Assembly: GCA_910588035.1 (NCBI GenBank)
Contig: CAJUPY010000001.1
Location: 249,188-313,187, forward strand
Reading direction: 5' to 3'
Length of the DNA stretch: 64,000 nt
Source: an uncultured Muribaculaceae bacterium
Lineage (GTDB): Bacteria > Bacteroidota > Bacteroidia > Bacteroidales > Muribaculaceae
A program made the position numbers and the translations under genes. Below are positions 26,862-37,761 of the stretch, one piece after another. The notes under the pieces were generated by a model. That model ran no database searches. It saw nothing but the letters and a program-made list of their open reading frames with translations, and was not told where the DNA came from. Numbering within the stretch: position 1 is the stretch's first letter; each line of letters starts with the position of its first letter.

Positions 26862-27992
26862 TTATAATCTTGTTGTCACCCTCTTCAACATATCTTCTTT
26901 CCACGAATGGAAATCACCGGCGATGATGTGGCGTCTGGCCTCACCGACAAGCCAAAGATAGAAGGCGAGATTGTGGATTGAGGCTATTTGCATCGCCAAC
27001 AACTCCTGGCTGATAAACAGATGGCGCAGATATGCCCTTGAATAAACCCGGTCGACATAGCTCGGGCCGTCTTCTTGAATGGGGCGGAAATCATCGGCCC
27101 ATTTCTTGTTGCGCATATTCATTATACCCTCAGAAGTGAATAACATGCCGTTGCGTCCGTTTCGGGTCGGCATCACACAGTCCATCATGTCAACGCCACG
27201 GTCAATAGCCTCAAGAATGTTCGCCGGAGTTCCTACTCCCATCAGATAACGAGGCCGGTCGGCCGGCAATATGTCATTCACCACTTCGATCATCTCATAC
27301 ATCACTTCGGCAGGTTCACCGACTGCCAGACCGCCTATCGCATTTCCTTCAGCTCCGAGAGATGCGACCTTGCGGGCAGACTCACGACGCATGTCTGCAT
27401 ATGTGCAACCCTGGACAATCGGGAAAAACGCCTGGTCATAGCCGTAGAGTCCCTCTGTTTCCTTATAATGCTTCCACCCTCGGTCTAACCACCTGTGGGT
27501 CAGATCAAGCGACTTGCGTGCATATGTGCGATCAGCCGTGCCCGGTGTGCATTCATCAAGAGCCATCATGATGTCGGCGCCGATGATGCGCTGGATGTCG
27601 ACTGTTCCTTCCGGGGTGAAAACATGTTTCGATCCGTCGATATGGCTACGGAAATGCGCACCATCTTCTTTAAGTTTGCGGTTAGCCGAAAGAGAAAACA
27701 CCTGAAATCCTCCGCTGTCGGTCAATATCGGACGTTCCCAACCGTTGAATTTGTGAAGACCGCCTGCTTGAAGGAGTATTTCAGTTCCGGGTCTCAGGTA
27801 AAGATGATAAGTGTTGCCCAGAATTATCTGGGCCTTTATGTCGTCGCGAAGTTCATGCATATGGACTCCTTTAACCGATCCCAATGTGCCAACAGGCATA
27901 AAAATCGGTGTCTCAATTGTTCCGTGGGCCGTTGTGATCAATCCGGCACGTGCACTACTCGCTTTGTCTGTTGCTTGGAGTTCAAATTTCAT
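26862..27992 (-). CDS. tgt: Queuine/preQ1 tRNA-guanine transglycosylase
   Basis: From the ATG at 27992 the product has 376 residues. It carries TDSGGFQVFSL with the active-site aspartate, VQGCTYADMRR, GGLAVGEP and the nucleophile region MDCVMPTRNGRNGMLFT. The enzyme swaps guanine-34 for preQ1 in tRNAs with GUN anticodons. The C-terminal segment GPSYVDRVYSRAYLRHL lacks the cysteines that bind zinc in most bacterial Tgt proteins, although the later histidine (ASIHNLAF) remains. An upstream start at 28040 was rejected because a TAATTTTG box lies at 27998-28005. Confidence 0.94.
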   Translation of the reverse strand: MKFELQATDKASSARAGLITTAHGTIETPIFMPVGTLGSVKGVHMHELRDDIKAQIILGNTYHLYLRPGTEILLQAGGLHKFNGWERPILTDSGGFQVFSLSANRKLKEDGAHFRSHIDGSKHVFTPEGTVDIQRIIGADIMMALDECTPGTADRTYARKSLDLTHRWLDRGWKHYKETEGLYGYDQAFFPIVQGCTYADMRRESARKVASLGAEGNAIGGLAVGEPAEVMYEMIEVVNDILPADRPRYLMGVGTPANILEAIDRGVDMMDCVMPTRNGRNGMLFTSEGIMNMRNKKWADDFRPIQEDGPSYVDRVYSRAYLRHLFISQELLAMQIASIHNLAFYLWLVGEARRHIIAGDFHSWKEDMLKRVTTRL

Positions 27993-27997
27993 GACCA

Positions 27998-28005
27998 CAA
28001 AATTA
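27998..28005 (-). promoter_or_regulatory. -7 box TAATTTTG of tgt
   Basis: Minus-strand TAATTTTG ends 5 bases before the tgt ATG, implying a leaderless or nearly leaderless mRNA. Confidence 0.6.
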
Positions 28006-28077
28006 CTCAATTTGCTCTTTTCTGCAAAATCTAGAGACAATTAACCGATTTATCTGAACCCATTCGTTAAACCGTGG

Positions 28078-28799
28078 CTATTTCAGATCAATGCAACGAA
28101 ATGTCATGGTTCTGACGTCGACAGTCAGAATGGCATCAACGAGAGGAGTGCCGATTGACGTGATCACTTTAATCACTTCAGATGCCTGGACCGAACCGAT
28201 TATACCAGGCAGAGGACCGAATACACCAAAAGCGGAGCATGGGGTCTGATCACTGTCCGGAACCGGATCGGGAAACACTTCGCGATAGGAAATGTGTCCT
28301 GGAATCAGTGTCATAACATGTCCTACATACTGCGATACACCGCCAAACACAACCGTTTTTCCCAACCCGGCAGCTACGTCCGTGACCATATATTTTGTCA
28401 ACTGATTGTCTGAGGCTTCGACGATGACATCATAGTTTGACAAAATTCCGGAAGCCGTGTCTGCGTCAAGATATTCATTGTAAGCCTCGACGATTATTGA
28501 ACTGTTTATCGCATGAAGTCTCGCGGCCGTCACTTCGACCTTAAACCCACCGGCGTCAGCTTCCGTAAATGAAAGCTGACGCTGAAGGTTAGAGATATCA
28601 ATTCTGTCATAATCAACCACTCCGATGCGACCGATGCCGGAGGCTGCAAGATACATTGCGACTATAGAGCCCAACGCACCCGCTCCGACAACAAGCACCG
28701 ATGAGTCGCGCAGGCGTAGTTGACAGACTTCGCCAAATCCGTCAAGCATGATGCTGCGGCTGTAGCGAGTAAGTTCCGATTCATTCAGGTCCATGGCAT

Positions 28800-28803
<4 letters not shown>
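28078..28803 (-). CDS. thiF: ThiF/HesA/MoeB-type adenylyltransferase for ThiS
   Basis: The product has 241 residues. The Rossmann ATP site VVGAGALGSIVAMYLAASG is followed by GVVDYDRIDISNLQRQ. TPCSAFGVFGPLPGIIGS aligns with the cysteine loop of ThiF that links to ThiS. The CxxC zinc pairs usual in MoeB/ThiF are not visible. By family knowledge it adenylates the ThiS C-terminal glycine so that sulfur can be loaded. It is the last gene of the thi operon, overlapping thiH by 4 bases. Confidence 0.88.
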
Positions 28804-31672
<2,869 letters not shown>

Positions 31673-32449
31673 TTATTCGTTAAGAAATGATGTGAGAGGA
31701 CTTGAGGCTTGTGCATGGTTTGCCACAGCACCGGGGCCGGCCAGATAGGCATTACGACCTGCGATCACCGCCAGACGGAACGCATCGGCCATCATGACCG
31801 GATCGTCGGCAACTGCAATCGCCGTGTTTACAAGCACTGCATCGGCGCCCATCTCCATTGCCTCTGCTGCATGAGAAGGAACTCCGATACCCGCGTCGAC
31901 TACGACAGGAACCTGACTCTGCTCTATGATTATCTCCAGAAAATCACGGGTCAGCAATCCCTTGTTAGTACCTATAGGAGCACCAAGCGGCATGACAGCC
32001 GCCGCCCCGGCTTCTTCCAGACGCTTGCACAAAACAGGGTCTGCCTGTACGTATGGCAAAACTATAAATCCGTCAGCGGCGAGCTGTCTTGTGGCCTCAA
32101 GAGTTTCAACCGGATCGGGAAGAAGGTATTTCTGATCGGGGTGAATTTCAAGTTTAATAAAGTCTGTTCCGAATATCTCACGGCTCATCTGTGCCGCCAA
32201 CACCGCTTCCTTAGCATTTCTGACGCCAGATGTGTTAGGCAGCAAGTTGACATTCTCACGATTTATGTGTGTCAGCATGTCGTCAGTCGCCTCGTTCATC
32301 ATGTTAATCCGTTTCATGGCGACAGTTATCATCTGAGACTGAGATGCCAAGACTGATTGCAGCATTTTTTCGGGAGAAGAATATTTTCCTGTTCCGACAA
32401 ATAATCTCGACGAGAACTCATGTCCGCCGATGTTTAAAATATCATTCAT
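31673..32449 (-). CDS. thiG: Thiazole synthase ThiG
   Basis: The 258-residue TIM barrel has [43 protein letters not shown] with the Schiff-base lysine, [13 protein letters not shown] and [19 protein letters not shown]. It joins 1-deoxyxylulose phosphate, the ThiH product and sulfur from the ThiS thiocarboxylate into the thiazole phosphate. Its start overlaps the preceding tenI/thiE fusion gene by 4 bases. Confidence 0.97.
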   Translation of the reverse strand: MNDILNIGGHEFSSRLFVGTGKYSSPEKMLQSVLASQSQMITVAMKRINMMNEATDDMLTHINRENVNLLPNTSGVRNAKEAVLAAQMSREIFGTDFIKLEIHPDQKYLLPDPVETLEATRQLAADGFIVLPYVQADPVLCKRLEEAGAAAVMPLGAPIGTNKGLLTRDFLEIIIEQSQVPVVVDAGIGVPSHAAEAMEMGADAVLVNTAIAVADDPVMMADAFRLAVIAGRNAYLAGPGAVANHAQASSPLTSFLNE

Positions 32450-33636
32450 ACAATATAATGTTTTTGAATTTCTTTCATCAATTCTTCCGTAGCCGATTCA
32501 GGATCTTTTGCACGGCTGATTGAACCGCTCACTGCAAATCCGGGAACTCCGATCTCAGCCAAATCAGATATGTCGCGAACCGTTATTCCCCCGATTGCGA
32601 CAAATGGTTTAACGCAATTTCTATCGACCATTTTGTTCATTATCGCCCGGTAGCCTTCAAGGCCAAGTGGTCGGGCAAGGTTCTTTTTTGTTGTAGTGAA
32701 CCGATATGGCCCTATTCCGTAATAATCGGCAAACAGAATTCTGTCATTGTCGAGATGAGACAGATCGTTGATTGTCAGTCCGATGATCATATCGCCACCA
32801 AGCAACCGCCTGGCTTCACATGGATTCATATCGTTTTGACCGAGATGAACACCGTCAACAATATTCTTCAGCCGTTCAGCAAGTTCCACACGGTCATCTA
32901 TGAGCAACGTGGCTCCCCGATGACGACATTCAGGTGAGATCAATTTGACAAAATCTTCAATTTCAGAGTCAGGAGCATCTTTCATTCTTACCTGAATCCA
33001 ACGGCAACCTCCGGCAAGAGCGGCAAGCACCGATTCATATGGATTTTGTCCGTCGGTTATATACTGCAGTCTCATGTTTCTCAATCTGAGCCACTCAACT
33101 GTTTTTTCTAATCCATCATCTCTACTCCATACATCCCCGAGCAACGCTGCTCCTGAGAAACCTTTAGATTTCAGATAGTCCATTTTGTCGAGCGTCACAC
33201 CTCCAAGCCCTACAACAGGAACATTGCTGACCGATGAAACCGAGTCGAGGTTGACTGATGCCTTATAACCCGGTTTAGATATTGAATCGAAAACCGGCGA
33301 AAGAGTTACATAATCAAATCCTGACAGTTCTTCAACGTCGTCAATCGAGTGGCAACTGCGCGACAAACTGGCGCACTCGGCCGACCTCACTCGCGAATTC
33401 AAATGAAATCCGACATCATAATTGTCAAGAAGAGCGGGAAAATCATGTAATTTTATACGGCAATGATAATTGCGGTCAATCGACTCAAGGAGAGTTCTGA
33501 CATAATGTTCAGATGATTTCGGTTTTCGAATATGGACATAATCGGCTCCAGCCCTTAGCAACGCAGTTATCGCTTCTGACTCATCGGGGATTTCTTCTTC
33601 AGGTGTGAAGACCAAATTTAAAAACTTACCCACCAT
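32446..33636 (-). CDS. thiE: Fused TenI-like and ThiE thiamine-phosphate synthase protein
   Basis: The 396 residues are twice the family length. Residues about 5-190 form a TenI-like barrel ([45 protein letters not shown]). Residues about 193-392 form a typical ThiE ([69 protein letters not shown]). ThiE couples HMP pyrophosphate to thiazole phosphate; TenI proteins aromatise the thiazole tautomer. Both would therefore act on the same intermediate. The start overlaps thiS by 11 bases. Confidence 0.92.
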   Translation of the reverse strand: MVGKFLNLVFTPEEEIPDESEAITALLRAGADYVHIRKPKSSEHYVRTLLESIDRNYHCRIKLHDFPALLDNYDVGFHLNSRVRSAECASLSRSCHSIDDVEELSGFDYVTLSPVFDSISKPGYKASVNLDSVSSVSNVPVVGLGGVTLDKMDYLKSKGFSGAALLGDVWSRDDGLEKTVEWLRLRNMRLQYITDGQNPYESVLAALAGGCRWIQVRMKDAPDSEIEDFVKLISPECRHRGATLLIDDRVELAERLKNIVDGVHLGQNDMNPCEARRLLGGDMIIGLTINDLSHLDNDRILFADYYGIGPYRFTTTKKNLARPLGLEGYRAIMNKMVDRNCVKPFVAIGGITVRDISDLAEIGVPGFAVSGSISRAKDPESATEELMKEIQKHYIV

Positions 33637-33826
33637 AAGCCGCTTTTATGATCACCACATCATCACCCTCATTAAGGCAACGGGCGTTCCATTCTGTTTT
33701 TTTTACAATTTTTCCATTGATTGCCACGGCAATTCCCCGACTGTCGCGATAAATCGATCCGATCACCGTGGCTACAGTCTCGTTATCAGTTATCTGCTGA
33801 CGTTTGTCATTGATTGTTACTTCCAT
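33626..33826 (-). CDS. thiS: Sulfur carrier protein ThiS
   Basis: The 66-residue ubiquitin-like protein starts MEVTINDKRQQI and ends KAAYGG, the double glycine that is adenylated by ThiF and turned into a thiocarboxylate. IAVAINGKIV and GDDVVIIKA are typical family strands. It overlaps thiD at its start by 20 bases and the tenI/thiE fusion at its end by 11. Confidence 0.94.
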   Translation of the reverse strand: MEVTINDKRQQITDNETVATVIGSIYRDSRGIAVAINGKIVKKTEWNARCLNEGDDVVIIKAAYGG

Positions 33827-34637
33827 TTATTTGCTTGAATATGTGATTTAACGGTCCCTGTCCATGACCAAACTTATAATCTTTACCGCACAAGATCGCA
33901 CGACTGACCCACTCTATCGCCTTACCGACAGCATCGTTCAATTCTGATCCTGATGCAAGAAATGAAGCTATTGCCGATGAAAGTGTACAGCCCGTTCCGT
34001 GTGTATTTTCTGAATCAACGAAATTATGTGAAAACGTCTGCATCGAGTCTGAATCTCTGACATAGAGAATGTCATTCACTATGTCATTGACCGGATTATG
34101 CCCACCTTTCAACAAAACCGCACCACATTCTGTCAAAATTGAAATTTTACGCGCGGCCTCATATAAGTCAGACGGTTCTGAGATTCTCACATCGGCCAAG
34201 GAAACTGCCTCCGGTATGTTTGGAGTGACGATGGCAGACAATGGAAAAATCAATTCCATTAATGCTTCCTTGACACCTTTTCCAGCCAACCGATAGCCGG
34301 AAGTCGCAACCATGACCGGATCAGTGACAACATTTTTCACCTGAGCCTCTCTTAAAAAACGGGCAACGATCTCCACTGAAGCGACATCTGGCAACATTCC
34401 GATTTTGACTGCATCGACATCGGCATCTGCCTTTATTGCATCAAGTTGTGCTTTCAATAGTTTTGGAGAGATTACCTCAAAAGAAGACACTCCACAAGTG
34501 TTTTGAGCTGTCACGGCCGTAATTGCCGTCATGGCATAGATGCCTAAGGCGCAACATGTCTTTATGTCGGCCTGGATACCTGCTCCTCCGATCGGATCAG
34601 AGCCGGCGATTGATAAAACGGTGATGTAAGTTTTCAT
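33807..34637 (-). CDS. thiD: Hydroxymethylpyrimidine/phosphomethylpyrimidine kinase
   Basis: The 276-residue ribokinase-fold enzyme has IAGSDPIGGAGIQADIKTC at residues 9-27, TAVTAQNTCGV, VTDPVMVATSGY, TPNIPEA, LLKGGHN and the GTGCTLSSAIASFLA anion hole near the C terminus. It phosphorylates HMP and HMP phosphate. It is the first gene behind the TPP riboswitch, an unusual lead position for thiD. Its end overlaps thiS. Confidence 0.96.
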   Translation of the reverse strand: MKTYITVLSIAGSDPIGGAGIQADIKTCCALGIYAMTAITAVTAQNTCGVSSFEVISPKLLKAQLDAIKADADVDAVKIGMLPDVASVEIVARFLREAQVKNVVTDPVMVATSGYRLAGKGVKEALMELIFPLSAIVTPNIPEAVSLADVRISEPSDLYEAARKISILTECGAVLLKGGHNPVNDIVNDILYVRDSDSMQTFSHNFVDSENTHGTGCTLSSAIASFLASGSELNDAVGKAIEWVSRAILCGKDYKFGHGQGPLNHIFKQINGSNNQ

Positions 34638-34715
34638 TATGCATGATAGTCAAATTGTCGAAAATCATTCAAGACAATCAGACCATCCCGCACCAATGGC
34701 GCATGACATTTGCCA

Positions 34716-34800
34716 CTCAATTCCTTGGCGGCATTACCCGCCCAGGTTCGAAGGGTCTGATCTCAGCCCGTTGCTATTGCACGGGCACCCCTTTGATGAT
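34716..34800 (-). ncRNA. TPP (thi-box) riboswitch of the thi operon
   Basis: Read on the minus strand, the conserved elements appear in order: AGGGGTGCCC opening, ACGGGCTGAGAT, AGACCCTTCGAACCTGG and GCGGGTAATGCCGCCAAGGAA. These are the P2/P3 and P4/P5 landmarks of the THI element that bind thiamine pyrophosphate. It lies between the -7 box at 34810-34817 and the thiD ATG at 34637, so it should switch off the seven-gene operon when TPP is high. The expression platform (about 34638-34715) has no obvious strong terminator, which favours control of translation. Confidence 0.93.
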
Positions 34801-34809
34801 AATCTGTGG

Positions 34810-34817
34810 CAAATTTA
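34810..34817 (-). promoter_or_regulatory. -7 box TAAATTTG of the thi operon
   Basis: Minus-strand TAAATTTG lies 10 bases before the first riboswitch bases, as expected for an aptamer at the 5' end of the mRNA. Confidence 0.65.
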
Positions 34818-34855
34818 CAATTAAATTTCAATACCGTCATAATTTTTTTTGGTTT

Positions 34856-34921
34856 TTAGATACTATCGCTCGGCAAAACGCAAATAAATTTGCTTTTGCT
34901 CTCGACTTATTCGTATCTTTG
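34856..34921 (+). repeat. 66-bp promoter-bearing repeat, copy 1
   Basis: Exact first copy of a 66-base unit starting TTAGATACTATCGCTCGGCA and ending TATCTTTG. It contains the palindrome GCAAATAAATTTGC overlapping a -33 TTTG, with 21 bases to the -7 TATCTTTG at 34914-34921. Confidence 0.9.
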
Positions 34922-34929
34922 GCTTCGCC

Positions 34930-34995
34930 TTAGATACTATCGCTCGGCAAAACGCAAATAAATTTGCTTTTGCTCTCGACTTATTCGTATCTTTG
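34930..34995 (+). repeat. 66-bp promoter-bearing repeat, copy 2
   Basis: Exact second copy in direct orientation, 8 bases after the first (spacer GCTTCGCC). Its -7 box TATCTTTG is at 34988-34995 and the palindrome GCAAATAAATTTGC at 34954-34967. It is the copy nearest to the acyl-CoA synthetase start at 35037, implying a leader of about 36 bases. Confidence 0.9.
34988..34995 (+). promoter_or_regulatory. -7 box TATCTTTG in front of the acyl-CoA synthetase gene
   Basis: TATCTTTG with TTTG at 34963-34966, spacing 21. The identical upstream copy at 34914-34921 could be a second start site. Confidence 0.65.
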
Positions 34996-35036
34996 TTGTT
35001 ATATATACGTTGAATACTCATTACATTATTAAAACT

Positions 35037-36689
35037 ATGAATTCAAACGGACTAAACAGATCATTTGAAACCGCTATAAAAAAAGCATGGATCCACCCTG
35101 CTCTCTCAGACCATGACGGAACAACTATAACCTATGCCGAATTGGCAGAACGAATAGCCCGCTTTCATATACTTTTCGAAAAATCAGGTTTGAAACCCGG
35201 AGACCATGTAGCACTGTGTGGTAAAAACTCTATCAACTGGGCCGTCGCCGTAATGGCCTCCATAACCTATGGCGCAGTCAGTGTACCTATTCTACACGAT
35301 TTCAAAGCTGACACTGTCGAGCATCTTGTCAGTCATTCAGACTCACGCCTGTTTTTTGTCGAGGATCGCATCTGGAAGCAACTGAAAACATCAAATCTTC
35401 CCGAACTCGAAGGAGCTATATCTCTAAATGACAATAAAATTCTGTTTTCTTCTGAAAGTCTGAATCTGAATAATTCATTCTCATATGTAACCGAGGAGTT
35501 CAAGCATCGCTATGGCGACAGGTTCAATCCCGACGATATCAGTTTCCACGACGATACCCCCGAAGAACTGGCATTAATCAACTACACTTCAGGTTCGACA
35601 GGATTTTCAAAGGGAGTCATGCTGACATATGGTAATCTGGCAAGCAACGAACAATTCGCGGTTGAAAACATTCCCTACCTGCACGCCGATGACGGAACGA
35701 TCTCAATGCTGCCGATGGCACACATGTTCGGATTGTCAATAGAACTGTTTTTCCCAATTTTGAAAGGGTGCCACATTCACTTTCTGTCTCGTGTGCCGGC
35801 ACCCTCAATAATTCTAAAAGCATTTGCCGAGGTCAAGCCCAAACTCGTCATTGCCGTGCCCTTGATTTTAGAGAAGATCATAAAAAATAAGGTTTTTCCT
35901 GTAGTAGAAAAACCGGTAATGAAGCTGCTGCTGAAGATTCCCGGAATCAACACCATCATCAAACAACGTATTCGCCGACAGCTGCTTGATGCTTTCGGAG
36001 GTCAGCTACAACAAATAGTCGTTGGTGGTGCAGCCTTTGATAAAGATGTTGAATCTTTCCTGAGGTCAATAAAATTTCCATACACCGTAGGTTATGGAAT
36101 GACTGAGTGTGCCCCACTGATCTCATACGATGTCTGGAACCACAACCACCAAGGTTCAGTAGGACGCATTGTTGACCGCATGCAGTTCAAAATCGATTCT
36201 CCCGACCCACTGACAGTTCCAGGTGAATTCTGGGTCAAAGGAGCTAATGTGATGAAAGGTTATTATAAAAATAACGAAGCTACCGAGGCAGTCTTCAAAG
36301 ACGGCTGGATGGACACCGGTGACATTTGTCAAATTGATAAAGACGGATATATCTACATCAGGGGAAGAAACAAGACTATGATTCTCGGGGCATCCGGCCA
36401 GAATATCTATCCTGAAGAGATCGAATCAAAACTTAACAATCTGCCATTTGTGGCTGAATCACTGATTGTCGACAGATCAGGCAAGCTGTTCGCCCTGATA
36501 CACCCCGATTATGAGAAAGCGCACGAACTCAGACTCGATGACGCAACAATAGAAAATCAAATGGCTCAAAACATTGCGAAACTGAACACAATGATCGCTT
36601 CCTATGAACAGATTTCAGGTATGGAAATAATGCATGAGGAGTTTGAAAAGACACCCAAACGATCAATAAAACGTTTTTTATATAAATAA
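35037..36689 (+). CDS. Long-chain acyl-CoA synthetase (AMP-binding family)
   Basis: From the ATG at 35037 the product has 550 residues. The P-loop-like LINYTSGSTGFSKGVMLTY lies near residue 185, GYGMTECAPLISY near 350, then the adenylation core DGWMDTGDICQIDKDGYIYIRGR and the hinge NKTMILGASGQNIYPEEIES. The C-terminal lysine KTPKRSIKRFLYK is present. It activates fatty acids to acyl-CoA via acyl-AMP. An in-frame TTG at 35010 lies in the leader and is rejected. It is driven by the tandem repeat promoter and is not in an operon. Confidence 0.9.
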   Translation: MNSNGLNRSFETAIKKAWIHPALSDHDGTTITYAELAERIARFHILFEKSGLKPGDHVALCGKNSINWAVAVMASITYGAVSVPILHDFKADTVEHLVSHSDSRLFFVEDRIWKQLKTSNLPELEGAISLNDNKILFSSESLNLNNSFSYVTEEFKHRYGDRFNPDDISFHDDTPEELALINYTSGSTGFSKGVMLTYGNLASNEQFAVENIPYLHADDGTISMLPMAHMFGLSIELFFPILKGCHIHFLSRVPAPSIILKAFAEVKPKLVIAVPLILEKIIKNKVFPVVEKPVMKLLLKIPGINTIIKQRIRRQLLDAFGGQLQQIVVGGAAFDKDVESFLRSIKFPYTVGYGMTECAPLISYDVWNHNHQGSVGRIVDRMQFKIDSPDPLTVPGEFWVKGANVMKGYYKNNEATEAVFKDGWMDTGDICQIDKDGYIYIRGRNKTMILGASGQNIYPEEIESKLNNLPFVAESLIVDRSGKLFALIHPDYEKAHELRLDDATIENQMAQNIAKLNTMIASYEQISGMEIMHEEFEKTPKRSIKRFLYK

Positions 36690-36754
36690 CACGCAACAAT
36701 TTATTATTGCAAAACGTTATTGTTTTGATTCTAATCGCCAATTTAACTCACCCT

Positions 36755-36976
36755 ATGATACCGACATCTGAAATAATCATTGCAAACAGCAGAAAACTAC
36801 TCTCTTCAATGACCCGATTTTGTCATTATACGTTTTTAGAATTGCGCGAACTCACTGATCTTGAAGACACCCATCTTTGCCTCGCCATATGCGAGTTGAT
36901 CAGATGTGGACACATTGAACAGAAAGCTGAATCAAGATGTGTGACTTATTGTCTTACCGTTTCTTCGTCTTTATGA
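36755..36976 (+). CDS. Small hypothetical protein, possible winged helix
   Basis: The short reading frame encodes 73 residues from ATG 36755 (MIPTSEIIIANSRKLL). The helical run YTFLELRELTDLEDTHLCLAICELIRCGHIEQK with a following strand CVTYCLTV has the shape of a winged helix-turn-helix with a basic-to-polar recognition helix. There is no match I can name and no clear promoter. It could be a small regulator or not expressed. It lies between the acyl-CoA synthetase and tRNA-Cys genes. Confidence 0.4.
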   Translation: MIPTSEIIIANSRKLLSSMTRFCHYTFLELRELTDLEDTHLCLAICELIRCGHIEQKAESRCVTYCLTVSSSL

Positions 36977-37071
36977 AATTTATCATTCTGTATATAAGTT
37001 GATTAAGCTTACATAAGTCAAGTTGCATCAATATTTATTAAAAAATATTTGCACAATTAAATCAAAACCAC

Positions 37072-37079
37072 TAACTTTG
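37072..37079 (+). promoter_or_regulatory. -33/-7 promoter of tRNA-Cys
   Basis: TAACTTTG with TTTG at 37048-37051, exactly 20 bases between them, a near-ideal Bacteroidetes promoter. It ends 20 bases before the mature tRNA. Confidence 0.75.
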
Positions 37080-37099
37080 CAATCGCAAAACCACGATAG

Positions 37100-37170
37100 G
37101 GTACCTTGGCCGAGTGGTTAGGCACCGGTCTGCAAAACCGTTTACAGCAGTTCGATTCTGCTAGGTACCT
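37100..37170 (+). tRNA. tRNA-Cys (anticodon GCA)
   Basis: The cloverleaf is complete in 71 bases: acceptor stem GGTACCT paired with AGGTACC at 37163-37169, a D arm with GCC...GGC, the anticodon loop CTGCAAA with GCA, and the T arm AGCAG-TTCGATT-CTGCT. The discriminator base is U, the cysteine identity element. CCA is not encoded. A hairpin terminator follows. Confidence 0.96.
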
Positions 37171-37172
37171 CT

Positions 37173-37206
37173 AAAGAACCCCGCTTGAAATGAAGTGGGG
37201 TTCTTT
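37173..37206 (+). terminator. Hairpin terminator of tRNA-Cys
   Basis: A 10-base perfect stem (AAAGAACCCC at 37173-37182, complement at 37197-37206) followed by TTTCTTAT. Confidence 0.8.
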
Positions 37207-37266
37207 CTTATATGATTGTCTGTTGATTCAACTTATTAATACGTTGTTTAATTCATGAATAAACCT

Positions 37267-37274
37267 TAACTTTG
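37267..37274 (+). promoter_or_regulatory. -7 box TAACTTTG of the blaI-like gene
   Basis: TAACTTTG, about 100 bases before the blaI-like ATG. The long leader holds nested dyads (ATTCAATT/AATTGAAT at 37289-37344 and ATAAG/CTTAT at 37313-37331), possible operators for the encoded repressor. Confidence 0.55.
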
Positions 37275-37312
37275 CACACAATGGGAATATTCAATTAGAA
37301 TTTTGCTTAGAC

Positions 37313-37331
37313 ATAAGGTAAATAATCTTAT
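37313..37331 (+). promoter_or_regulatory. Dyad in the blaI-like leader, candidate operator
   Basis: ATAAG, 9 bases, CTTAT. The half-sites TAAG/CTTA are the same as those of the dyad overlapping the GLPGLI promoter (39185-39200). Auto-regulation by the BlaI-like protein is an inference. Confidence 0.35.
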
Positions 37332-37373
37332 CTTTAAATTGAATGCTCCATTAACATTAAATCTTAAAGAAGT

Positions 37374-37760
37374 ATGAAAGCAGGAAGGAAGAAACAACTT
37401 CTCACAGAAAAAGAGGCAGAGATAATGAATATGCTTTGGGATAATGGTCCATTATTTATAAGGGAAATGGTAGCTATGTATCCCGACCCTAAGCCACCAT
37501 TTAATACAGTGGCTACAAATGTCCGAACTCTCGAAGGTAAAGGATATGTTAACCATGAAGTTTTCGGGCCTACGCATAGATTCTATCCAGTCGTTAAAAA
37601 AGAATACTTCCGCGAAAAAACTTTCGCCGAATTGATAAGGAATTATTTCAGTAATTCATATAAGAACGCTGTTTCAGCATTGGCGGAGGAAAACAAAATC
37701 ACCCTCGAAGAACTTCAAGAGATTATCAATATGATCCAGTCTAAGCAAAAGTCACAATGA
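37374..37760 (+). CDS. BlaI/MecI/CopY-family repressor
   Basis: The 128-residue winged-helix protein shows LLTEKEAEIMNMLWDNGPLFIREMVAMY, then NTVATNVRTLEGKGYVNHEVFGPTHRFYPVV and the C-terminal dimer helices, matching the Penicillinase_R family. BlaI-type repressors bind palindromic operators as dimers and are cleaved by a partner BlaR1 protease. The M56 protease gene starts one base after the stop, which is the standard pairing. No beta-lactamase is nearby; the probable targets are the GLPGLI and TonB genes of the same cassette. Confidence 0.93.
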   Translation: MKAGRKKQLLTEKEAEIMNMLWDNGPLFIREMVAMYPDPKPPFNTVATNVRTLEGKGYVNHEVFGPTHRFYPVVKKEYFREKTFAELIRNYFSNSYKNAVSALAEENKITLEELQEIINMIQSKQKSQ

Positions 37761-37761
37761 A

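Noticed and set aside
34639-34933. Short plus-strand open frames between thiD and the tandem repeat
   Set aside because: They are read across the TPP riboswitch on the opposite strand, whose conserved elements fully explain the sequence.
34856-34995. CRISPR-like repeat array
   Set aside because: Only two copies, a unit of 66 bases and an 8-base spacer; the unit is a promoter.
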